From Oryzias latipes (Eukaryota > Chordata > Actinopteri > Beloniformes > Adrianichthyidae): 64,000 bases of DNA. A program made the position numbers and the translations under genes. Below, piece after piece: positions 47,901 to 58,510 of this stretch (positions within the stretch are counted from its first letter, which is position 1; each line of letters starts with the position of its first letter). A model generated the notes under the pieces. It was not told the origin of the DNA. It saw only the letters and a program-made list of their open reading frames with translations, and made no database searches. The stretch covers positions 32,430,614-32,494,613 of the forward strand of contig NC_019867.2 in the NCBI RefSeq assembly GCF_002234675.1, in the 5' to 3' direction.

Positions 47901-48740
47901 CCATCATCCATCCATTCATTATCCATCCATCATCCATCCATCAACCATCCATTCATTATACATCCATCATCCATCCATCATCCATTCATCATCCATCCAT
48001 CCTTCATCCATCCATCCATCATCCATCCATTCATCATCCATCCATCCATGCCTCTATCTATCATCCATCCATCCATGCATCCATCCATCATCCATCCATT
48101 CATCATCCATCCATCATCCATCCATCCTTCATTCATACATCCATCATCCATCCATCATCCATCCATCCTTCATTCATACATCCATCATCCATCCATCATC
48201 CATCCTTCATCCATCCATCATCCATCCATGCATCCATCCATTCATCATCCATCTATCATCCATCCATCATCTATCCCTCATCCATCCATCCTTCATTCAT
48301 CCATCCATCATCCATCCATCATCCATCCTTCATCTATCCTTCATCCATCCATGGTCCATCCTTCATCCATCAATTCATCATCCATCCATCAACCATCCTT
48401 CATCCATCCATCATCCATCCATCCATCCATTCATCATCCATCCATCATCCATCCATTCATTATCCATCCATCATCCATCCATCAACCCTCCATTCATTAT
48501 ACATCCATCATCCATCCATCATCCATTCATCATCCATCCATCCTTCATCCATCCATCCATCATCCATCCATTCATCATCCATCCATCCATGCCTCTATCT
48601 ATCATCCATCCAACCATGCATCCATCCATCATCCATCCATCCTTCATTCATACATCCATCATCCATCCATCATCCATCCTTCATCCATCCATGCATCCAT
48701 CCATTCATCATCCATCCATCATCCATCATCTATCCATCCG
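44915..48740 (+). repeat. 3.8-kb (ATCC)n array
   Basis: Almost uninterrupted atcc/catc units with variants (attc, ttcatc, atcaatt, atgcctctatc) that recur as long blocks. For example, the tggtccatccttcatccatc block appears near 47300, 47550 and 48353. The array joins directly to a SINE 3' end at 48741, in the orientation expected for an expanded SINE tail (ATGG on the minus strand). Frames of more than 1200 codons rich in Ser-Ile-His-Pro are open on the plus strand, but only because the unit contains no stop. Confidence 0.97.
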
Positions 48741-48826
48741 TCTTCTTGACCTGCTAACATCCCTTTAGGGGTCAGGGCCAGTCCCAGCTGCTGTTGGGCG
48801 TAGGGGGGTGGGGTCCACCCTGGACA
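48741..48826 (-). mobile_element. SINE 3' fragment whose tail is the ATCC array
   Basis: On the minus strand it reads ctgtccagggtggacccc, then cctacgcccaacagcagctg, ggactggccctgacccc and taaagggatgttagcagg, then runs into gatggatgg units. This is the same body end as the SINE at 23036-23346 (cccaacagcagcagggacaggctccagcgacccc...). The head is missing. Confidence 0.85.
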
Positions 48827-50107
48827 GATCTATACATTTTGTACTTCATTGATTGCAGCGCTCTGTATTCACTTCAGGTTAAACCTTTCAGTCAGTTTCA
48901 CAATAGTTTATTATCAGACCATTGAATTATGGACAAGTACAACATAGAGCTAAGACATCGCAGATCCCAGAATACAAGACCTGGTCAGTTCTTTCAGGAT
49001 TCAGTCTCTGATCCACAACATTGTTTCAGGCTTTTCCCTTCAGGAGTCGCCACAGGGAGTCAGCTTTACTGATCCGCACAGGTGATTTGGCAGAGATTTT
49101 CATGCCGGACGGCCTTATGACAACACTGTATTGTATCCGGGCTGGGGACCGGCACAGGGAGGCCCAGACTTTGGCCCCTTTGTGGCTGCATAGCCAGGCA
49201 GCAGCACGAAGGGTCTTCGAGGACCCCCTCTGGATGAAGCTCATCATGCCTCCTGGAAAACAAACGCTGGTTTCCTACATGCAGGCAACTGAACCATCCA
49301 GCCGATTTTGTCTGATATTAAAACGTTCACGTTGGTGGTTGAAGAGCGATCTCACTCTAAAGTGAGTCAGAGCACAATTACCATAGTTAGTGATCTCAGT
49401 GCAGACGAGGAATCAAACAAGATTCTCTAGGCAGTCCAGGAAATAAATGATTGAAATGTTTGAGGGGACATGACAACTTTAAGACAGATGTAGATTCTAT
49501 TTTCTGACAGAAAAACTTCTTTCACAGTTCAGCTTTGACTCACTTTTATTGTTCCTCATTTGCTGTTTTCTTTGGAGGCCTGCAGTGACTGGAGCTTCTC
49601 TGCCTCTCATGCTCTGAATCCACATCTGAACTCTGGAAGCCCAACGGGGCACGGACGAGGCAAAGCCAACTGATGAAGTCTTGGCAGTCTGGTGGCGATG
49701 GGGGAAAAGCACAGTACTGAAAATGGCAGCTGTCAAGAGATGTGAGTCTGTGAGCGAGCATGCGAGCCCCCCCCCCCACCCCATCAACACATCCCGTTGT
49801 GGTCTGAGTGAGGATTTTGTCACATGCAGTCGGTATTCCAGGTCATCAAAGTAAATGCAGACGGGCAAGCTTGTCAAGTTGAGTGAGGAGGTCTGTCTGC
49901 CGAGTGCGCCTGCTTAGGTGAACCCATTATAGCATGGGGGGGGGGGGGGGGGGTCCTCGTCCTCAGTGATCCAGTAAAAACTCAGGAACAAAAAACCCTG
50001 AACAGATCCTCATATTTTCAATAAATCCTATATTCTAGAGTCAAACGCAGGAATCAAATCAGAGGTGAAGCCATGAAAGGAAATTACTCCACAAATATTT
50101 CTCCTGA
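48827..50107. other. Intergenic with a repeat fragment
   Basis: At 49021-49215 the phrases gagtcgccacagggagtcagc, catgccggacggcc and gtatccgggctggggaccgg belong to a common fish interspersed repeat, in degenerate form. An 18-base G run lies at 49936-49953. No gene is supported. Confidence 0.55.
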
Positions 50108-51258
50108 CCTGCTTTGACAAATCCATCCATCATCCATCCATCAAATCTGTACATCCATCCATCATCCATCCATCAAATCAGTGCATCCATCCGTCATCCA
50201 TCCATCAAATCTGTACATCCATCCGTCATCCATCCATCAAATCTGTGCATCCATCCATCATCCATCCATCAAATCAGTGCATCCATCCGTCATCCATCCA
50301 TCAAATCTGTACATCCATCCGTCATCCATCCATCAAATCTGTACATCCATCCATCATCCATCCATCAAATCAGTGCATCCATCCGTCATCCATCCATCAA
50401 ATCTGTACATCCATCCGTCATCCATCCATCAAATCTGTACATCCATCCATCATCCATCCATCAAATCAGTGCATCCATCCGTCATCCATCCATCAAATCT
50501 GTACATCCATCCGTCATCCATCCATCAAATCTGTACATCCATCCGTCATCCATCCATCAAATCTGTGCATCCATCCATCATCCATCCATCAAATCAGTGC
50601 ATCCATCCGTCATCCATCCATCAAATCTGTACATCCATCCGTCATCCATCCATCAAATCTGTACATCCATCCATCATCCATCCATCAAATCAGTGCATCC
50701 ATCTGTCATCCATCCATCAAATCAGTGCATCCATCCGTCATCCATCCATCAAATCTGTACATCCATCCGTCATCCATCCATCAAATCTGTGCATCCATCC
50801 ATCATCCATCCATCAAATCTGTACATCCATCCGTCATCCATCCATCATCCATCCATCAAATCTGTACATCCATCCATCATCCATCCATCAAATCTGTACA
50901 TCCATCCGTCATCCATCCATCATCCATCCATCAAATCTGTACATCCATCCATCATCCATCCATCAAATCTGTACATCCATCCGTCATCCATCCATCATCC
51001 ATCCATCAAATCTGTACATCCATCCATCATCCATCCATCAAATCTGTACATCCATCCGTCATCCATCCATCATCCATCCATCAAATCCATCCATGCATCA
51101 TCCATCCATCAAATCTGTACATCCATCCATCATCCATCCATCAAATCTGTACATCCATCCGTCATCCATCCATCATCCATCCATCAAATCCATGCATCCA
51201 TCATCCATCCATCAAATCCGTGCATCTATCATCCATCCATGCATCCTGCTTTGACAAA
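50108..51258 (+). repeat. 32-bp minisatellite flanked by a 14-bp direct repeat
   Basis: The interior (50122-51244) consists of about 35 units of caaatctgtacatccatcc plus gtcatccatccat (32 bp), with alternating ctgtac / cagtgc / ctgtgc and gtc / atc variants and a longer 75-bp higher-order unit from about 50830. It is bounded by identical 14-mers, cctgctttgacaaa, at 50108-50121 and 51245-51258. This resembles a target-site duplication. Confidence 0.93.
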
Positions 51259-51339
51259 AATATTGACATAATATAATATTTTATCTCACTTAATACCTCA
51301 GTCTGATTGGCTGCAGGGTGTGAGAGCAGCCATGTTGTT

Positions 51340-51690
51340 GGCTTAGAGGCAGGAGGCAGAGCTGGAGGCAGCAGAGATCCAGATGCTGAGGTTCTCTGTG
51401 GGACCAGGATGGATCAGGACTGAATCCATCAGAGGAACAGATCATGGATGTTCTGGAGATCCATGCAGGGAAGCAGATGGAGACGTTTGAGAGGAAGAGC
51501 AGTGATGATGAGCATGATGATGAGGATGGTGAAAAGATGCTGAGGGTGGAGCTAGCAGGAAAGAGAGGAAGACCAAAGAGGAGGTTTATGGATGTAGTGA
51601 AGGAGGACATGAGGGTGGAGGATGTGGAGGAGGTAGACGCTGTTTTCAGCCCAAATCCAAAAACCTGTGCTGTTTTCTAGGGCTTAGTTT
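51340..51690 (+). pseudogene. Degenerate LINE 3' coding fragment
   Basis: A short frame (51444-51680) reads ...LRVELAGKRGRPKRRFMDVVKEDM..., the GKR-GRPKRRF-D-V--DM signature found at the C-terminus of many fish LINE polymerases. Upstream sequence in the same orientation is consistent with more of that domain but is frameshifted. There is no RT core. Confidence 0.65.
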
Positions 51691-52954
51691 CTGCAGAGCA
51701 GCAGGAGTTCATTAGAAATTCACCTCTGAGTTGTGGATGGGACCATTGGTGCGAAGCAATCCTACCCTCACTTCCCATCATCCATCTGTTTCCACTCTCA
51801 CACCCTCAACCTGACAATATCAGAGCCATCCATCCGTCCAGTTCTGATCCAGATTCTAGCTCAGACCAGGAGAACAAAGACGATCATGGATCTGTTGGTC
51901 TGCATCAGAATGGAGCAGAGCAGGGAGACTTTGAAGCAGTGATGTCACGGCTGCAGGCTTCCTCAAACTCCTGAGTCACAGTGATATGAATACAGAAATA
52001 CTCAGAAATGCAACAGAAAAGCAGCTTTGATGGTAAAAACTAAAATGAAGCTGAAATAAAAACATTATTTTTAAAGAAGAATATTTGCGATGAATGTTCA
52101 GCAGGAAAACTCTTTAAATGTTTTAATCTTTAAATGTCTCCTGGATTAAACCTCTGACACCAAGTGTTGCAAATACGCTTCAAAGCACTTCCACTCAGAA
52201 TACCGCCGTGTTCCTCCACTTCTGGTTGATGATTTCCAATTATTTAAACAAAATCAAGTCAGGTGTTGGCGTGTGGAGGATATCGTTTGGATACACTCAT
52301 CAGAACATGTCACCTGTTTCAGTCAAATATGACGTAAGAGGCAAAAGAAGAGCCAGAAGTTTCTGAAGAGTGAAGGCTCCAGTGACAGGCTGGAAGAACA
52401 TCGACAAGATGAACTGTGATCAGAGCGAATCGCTCCTCGCTGTCCCGCTCTTTGTGCCCATGGCGCTTTCAGCTGGGACCGGGGGACAGGGGGTGGGAGA
52501 AGGGAGGTGGCGGGGCTGAACGCCTTATTTGTTGGCATCTTAGGCAACAGCAAGGCTTGTGGACTTCTTGAAAACAGTTATTTCCCCTGCGGGGACAGGG
52601 TGCTGTGGGACAGTCATTAAGCTGTGAAGGCATGAGTCTTCCCCATCAGCCCCATCAGCCCCCATCAGCCCCATCAGCCCCCATCAGCCCCATCAGCAGT
52701 CAGAAGCGTCATGGCCTCACATGGAAGCAAATGGCTCCTTGAAAGCCTCCTTGCTTCCACCTCAGTGGCTGCAGACTTGCTGCTCCTTTTTATTCCACGT
52801 TGCCCTTTTTGGCTCTTCTGAACCGTCTTGGAATGAACAGTTCTTTACACAATTTCCATATTTCAGAATTAAATGTAACTTTTACAGTCTGACTGCAACA
52901 GTTTTTTTCTTCAAAGGTGAATGTTTCAGTCAGGTGGAGTCTTCATCAGTGTGT
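51691..52954. other. Intergenic, no gene recognised
   Basis: Contains a short tandem repeat of ccccatcagcc units (52645-52700). No domain, exon or RNA gene was recognised. Confidence 0.5.
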
Positions 52955-53525
52955 ATCCTCTCCAGTTAGTCCCAAATGCTGCCGCAGACTCCCAACCAAA
53001 ACCAGCAGGAGAGACCACATTACTCCACGTTTAGTGTCTCTGCACTGAATGTGTTAGAATCAATTTTAAGATTTTAATGATTGCTTTTAAAGCACGCTGT
53101 GGTCTGGCCCCTAAATATCTAGCTGATCTCCTCGTTCCTTATGTGCCTGCTTGCAATCTTAGATCTTCGTCAAAAGACTTTTTAACCATCAGATTGACGG
53201 CCACAGGAGACGGGGCCTTTGCTATGAGAGCCCCAACACTCTGGAACGGTCTCCCAGAAGAAATCGGGCTCGCTGAGTCCCCACCAGTATTTAAATCTCT
53301 TCTAAAAACGTACCTTTACAGTGGTGCTTTTAATGCTTGTGCTGGTTCTTACATTTAAACTTGTGATATTATTGATTTCAGTGATTTGATAGATTTTAAC
53401 CGCTGTTTTATTTTGTCGTACTGTATTCTGTTTCTAATCCTGGTCTTTTGTCTCAGGTGAATTGTACAGCACTTTGTAATCTGGATTACATGCCATATAA
53501 ATAAAGTTTCTTATTTTTATTATCA
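52955..53525 (+). mobile_element. L2-type LINE 3' fragment
   Basis: Degenerate C-terminal polymerase coding sequence (QLVPNAAADS..., then an open segment with FKILMIAFKA, LAPKYLADLL and LWNGLPEEI) is followed by a 3' UTR ending tgccatataaataaagtttcttatttttattat. The C-terminal domain layout is like LINE B, but the sequence and tail differ, so it is another L2-group family. It is 5'-truncated with at least one frame break around 53040. Confidence 0.85.
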
Positions 53526-56500
53526 GAGGGACTGGTCTCCTCCCCTTTTAAACGCCGTGACTCTAGAGTGACTGTGGGAACAGTGACATGCTACATTCAT
53601 GTGTTGCTGAACTGAAAGGGCTCCTTGTCTCAGCCCTCATAGGTCTGAAAGAGCTCATCAAATCTAAGTGCAGGCCGTTTAACCGAGACGACCCTCACTA
53701 AGATCTGCATTTAACATTTCTATTCATCTATAAAGACGGAAATGAGAACAAGTGAAAACTGCAGTGGAGTCGGTCAAATCAGCTTGATCCAGCTGAAAGC
53801 AAAATGACAAACAGGAAAGAATTCTTTACAATAGAATGACTTGTCTTTAGAAAACATGTCATCGTGAACAGATGTACAATAGATTACAAAGAACGATCAT
53901 AAAACCCTTTTCAGTTCTGCCCTTCAACAAATAAAGCAGGACTCAAACCCTGTAGGGCTTTTTGTTTCTCAGAGGAGAAAATGCATCAAACATTTCCCAC
54001 ATTTTTATCTATTTTATTAATGAGTGAAAATGAGCTATCTTCAAAACTTTTTTTTTCAAGATGGCATGTTTTCAACTCAATGGATTTATGTAGACTTGTT
54101 TAATGACCAAGATTGTCTTCGTTTCTGCCGTCCGCACTGAGGCCTTTCAGGGCTTTTCTTTAATCGCATCATTTCCTGCAGACGCTCCAGAAACACTGGA
54201 GTTTGTAACGTGTTTCAGCAAATCTGTGAATCCCAACAACACACGCATTTAAAGAGGGAAAAGTGTGGCAAGCGCAGGAATGAAAGTCAGACATGTTTCC
54301 AGAGACGGGGACGCCTCGGGACGCCTCAGAAGCCTGACGTTTGCAGAGGCAGCTGTCAGCCCGGAAGAGTCAGAGGGAAAAAATAACACAAAGGTGGTGA
54401 GAGGAAACACTGCAGCGCTCAGTGCATCACCGGGGGCGCAGGCCTTTTGATGGACAAAGCTGCCAGAGCAAAGCTGCATATCAGCCAAGTAAATTAAGCA
54501 GGGGGGGGGGGGGGGGGGGGGGGGGCAGCTGGGAGCATGTTCGTTTGCTGCCTGTCACTGACTCCACCCGCTTCTTCTGCATTTGCAGCCCTGTCTCCGC
54601 CTCTTTTGTTTTAGATCTTCGGGTGTTGCTTTGCTAACTGTTAGAAATATCAGAACTGAAACCGCCATCTCCTCACATGTGGGAGGAGTCAGGACGGCGA
54701 CTTGCTATTAAAACCTTTCAGGAAACCTCAAAACCGATCTTAAAAAAAAGCGTTTTCATTTGATGAGGAGTTTGTTTTATTCCATATTGTTTTTATACTT
54801 TATTGGTTGGGATCTGTTTGTTCATACTCTCATGTTTGTTGGGAAGAGAATGTTGTGGTCATTTTCTTTCTGTCACATTTTTTGTTATTAATTGATTGTA
54901 TTTTTTGAGTTATTTGGTCATTTTTCATGTTTTTCTTTAAACACTTCCAGCATTTTGATACTGAGAAAAGCAACAGCAGTTCCTGTGTTTCTTTTCTTTA
55001 TTAGATTTATTTTTAAGGTTGTTTTGACATTTCCATATTTGGAAGCTCTTTGTGTTGTGAATATTGTAAAATGTTCAGTTGGTTTTTGCCTCTGATGCAC
55101 ATCACTCTTTGCAGCAGATTAGCCGTCTGTGTGGGGTTTTGTGCTTGAAAGTGTTCACCCTTTGTCCTGCGTTTAACCTCCGTACTGCACATTGTGGTAA
55201 AAACGCAGAAGTGCAGCACGTCTGCAGAAAAGACGCATTGCAAACGCTGAGCCCCACATGTGCGCTGAACACACAGAATAAGAGTAGTAACAGATTTGAA
55301 CTCAGTATTTGTAAGATTTTGTACACTTTGTTGGGTCTTTGAAACAGGAAGTTAAAATCCCCACAGGAGCCCACTGCTGGTCGATACTTTGACTTAAGTC
55401 TTCTCCATCTTTTGTAAATGACTTTGGTCTGATCGTAAACGGCTCTTTGGAAACAGTGATGCGGTTTCCTGTTAACATCAGAGAAACCTGGCAGAGAAAG
55501 TGTCAACCTGAAACATGTGAATGAAGAACCCAGAAGCTGCCATTGTGTCCCCCCCCCACACAACTAAACCTGTACGTCTAAAGGAGCTCCCCCCACTGAA
55601 CATCAGGAAATGTTCCCTCTTTGACATCAATCAGTTCAGCCTAATGTTTCTGCAGATTAGTACATACCCCCCCACGCAGGTTTCCGCTTCTTCCCATGAC
55701 ACTTCACGCCAAAGAAATCCCTGACGTCTCAGCAGTGCGGTAAAAGAAGTTGATAAGCTCATTCTGAAACAGCCCAGCGCGCCGTCCAACAGTGTATTAA
55801 TCCCGACCTCCCTCTAATCCAATTAAACATGGGAGCAGAGGTGCTGTCATCGCCAAACATGTTTCTGCAGGAGCCCGCTAAAAAAGCCTCCAGACAGATT
55901 AAGGCAAAGAAGATCCTTAATTTGTTAATCACTGAACTCTGCTGTCAGCGATAGGGGAAATGAGCACGTCTTCATGCTCGGCCCTGAAATGAGCGGTGAG
56001 TCAAGCATGAAACACAAAGGGGGAATCAAGAACAATTACCGGGAAATGAAGAGAGGATCAAACGTGGATCCTTTTCATTTTCTGGACAAGGCCTCGCTGC
56101 CTGTTGCTCTGCCAGCGCCAACGTCTGCCTCCGGAGACGGAGTTTGATCTGCTGGAAACAGAGCCTGTGAAGGAGTTTGACCCGCATGTGGGTGTTCAGC
56201 TTCAGTCCCACACCCCGACTCCACCAGAAAACAAGCGGGAGCACTGAGAGCTGCCCCCCCCCCCCCGTCCCACAGACCTCCAGTGTCCCAGTTTCATGAA
56301 GCGTTGCACATAAATCCCAGTCATTTTTACACTTTTGTACACCACAGCTGTGCCTGAATGGTGGAACTGGATCTTTTTATTTTTGGGGGGACAAGAGAGA
56401 AGCAAACTTTGGGAGAGTGACAACAGCAGAGTGGAAGACCTCTACAACAGAAAGGATCAAAACACACATTTCAAAGCTTTTCTCCTTGTAATTAATATTA

Positions 56501-58289
56501 AACCTGCAGTTCTTGTTGCCGAGGTGCTTCTCCTAATGTAGATCAGTAGAAATTCTCAAAGCCCGGATGGGCCGGCATTCACAAAACAGGGGCGGAGCAA
56601 TCAACACTTTGATTTGGTTAGTTTGGCAGTGCTTAAAGAAGCTTTTATTGATGATTTCTAAATCTTCATCAATATTCATACTAATATTGACTCAAAAATT
56701 GGGGGCAAATGGGAGGGCAAAGCTTTTTGCTGGGTGGCAGTTCTCCCCTTGACCCCCCTGTAGCTCTGCCCCAGCTCAGATTTGTAGTATGAGCTGACCC
56801 CAATTCTTAGCATAAATAATGAGGATTTCCTGGAAATTGTCTTCTCTGAGGAGCGGAAATCCTAACATGTGATCTGTGACACGAGTCACTATTTTTAATT
56901 TGCCTTCTTGGCCTTTTATGAGCTCTTTAGGATGGAAGCTAGACCGTCTCCAGCTGCTCCTCCACCGAGTTCCAGACTTCAGCACAAAGGACAGAAGACT
57001 CAAACTGATGTCTACATCCAAGAAGACAGGCTTCCAGTGTTTACCAGCTTTAGGTGCAAACACAAAAACATGTCAGCAGACAGCAGGAGAAGGAGTGGAG
57101 CATCAGCTGGAGCGGCCATGAGTTTGGGAAGCGGGAGGCCGGTCCTGGAAAAACAGCGTGAAAGGAGACAGACTGACACATGCGGTGATTGGCGGCGTTG
57201 TTGCCTCGACTGCTGAGCAGCAGAACGCTCCCTGCCAGCATGGAGACCTCTGGTTTCTCTACGTTTGCCTCCCCATGGATGACATGAAGGAGGGGACTGA
57301 CCGCTCTTGGTTAAAGGACGTCTGAGCTTCGGCGTTCGCTCATCTTCTCCGCCATCTGCCGCGGCCGACCCACAAACTTTCACAACAAACTGATGAAGGT
57401 GATGTGGAGCAGCTGAGTTTGCAATGAGATGAAAAATGGGCCGCTAACAGCAACTCAAGATGGTCGTGGTGTGGGTTTCTTAGTCCCTTTACACACGCAC
57501 GCACACACAATGTTGTGTGTTTCAACACTTGACCTCAAGTCGTGATTGATAGATGTTGTTTACCTCTGGGAAAGGCACTCAATTTCAACTTAAGACGCCG
57601 TTAGTGACAAACAATGCTTTCTCAAAGGAGGAAAAACAAGCTAAAATAACAGTTATTAAGATAATTATGAGTTATAGATGCTATTAGGGCTCATTGAATC
57701 TTTGTTGTTGATACTCATCCTTCTTTGTTTTTTCCTCTAATTTGAACCCTTTTATATTAACGATGAGGATTCCCGAACAGCAGCTCTGAAGTTTAAGGAC
57801 CTCCATACGACAGAGGAGACGCAGTGAAGGTCACTTTGTTGGTTTGCCCTCCTAAAAAGAAACTGACAGTCTGTCATTCTAATGGTAGCTTCATTTGAAC
57901 AGAGATGAGATCAAGAAATCAACTTTAAAGAAGTGATTTACATTTGTTTGCATTTCATAGAAGGAAACGAGTATTTGATCCCTTGAAAGCGTTAAGAGTT
58001 CTGGTTGACACAGACCACCTAGACCCTCCCATCAACCTGTCACCTGAACTGAAGACTCCTGTTTGGACCCTTGACAGTAAATGAGAACCGGACTGAACAA
58101 TCTTGTGGGGTCCAGATGACCCCACTCCCAACATAACGTTGGGAGTGGGGTCATCTGGACCTCAATAACTTAGAGCTGCTGGATAATCACCAAAAACAGC
58201 TCATTTTGTTCAGGCTGTGCAGACGTTTCCTCTGAAAGCTTTTCACGCTTCAATACGACTAACTCGTTTCTCTCTGTGTAACTCGCTCT
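53526..58289. other. Gene-poor interval between prdm8 and antxr2
   Basis: No supportable gene. A 25-base G run occurs at 54501-54525. The TAAT-containing segment 55780-55960 is a candidate conserved noncoding block. The hairpin at 58109-58161 is listed. Frames at 55102-55563, 56776-57063 and 57012-57383 (minus) are not recognised. Confidence 0.45.
58109..58161. repeat. Perfect 24-bp inverted repeat, 5-base loop
   Basis: Arm 58109-58132 (begins ggtccagatgacccc, ends tcccaac) and its exact reverse complement 58138-58161, with loop ataac. A stable cruciform or hairpin is possible. There is no T-run or gene next to it, so it is not read as a transcription signal. Confidence 0.95.
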
Positions 58290-58294
58290 GCTTC

Positions 58295-58510
58295 CCTGTG
58301 CAGTGGTTAGCACTTGCACCTCACAGCAAAAAGGCCCACAGGTTTGAATCCCAGCTGGGTCCTTTCTGTTTGCATGTTCTCTCCCTGCACACAGTCCAAG
58401 TGTCATAGGTTCATGGATTACTTTAGAATGGCCCCTCCAGGGTGAATGTGGGGTCCTGGGACAGACTGGGGACCTGACCCCGAGACCCTGAGAGGGATAC
58501 AACGGGAACA
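58295..58510 (+). mobile_element. tRNA-derived SINE, diverged
   Basis: The head gtgcagtggttagcacttgcacctcacagc with B box aggtttgaatccc is followed by a body that shares ctgggtcctttctg, tgcatgttctctccctg and ctgagagggata-like phrases with the SINE at 23036-23346. The middle is shortened and the ATGG tail is absent. Confidence 0.8.

Noticed and set aside
44836..48768. Open frames of 1310 and 1288 codons (Ser-Ile-His-Pro repeats)
   Set aside because: Pure translation of the ATCC array. The unit has no stop codon and several frames are open at once, with no gene structure around them.
50122..51244. CRISPR-like periodic array
   Set aside because: The unit is a continuous tandem repeat with no unique spacers, and the DNA is vertebrate.
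50114..51276. Three overlapping 340-385 codon frames in the 32-bp minisatellite
   Set aside because: All three frames give the same repeating peptide because 32 is not a multiple of 3. No start context, splice sites or conserved domain.
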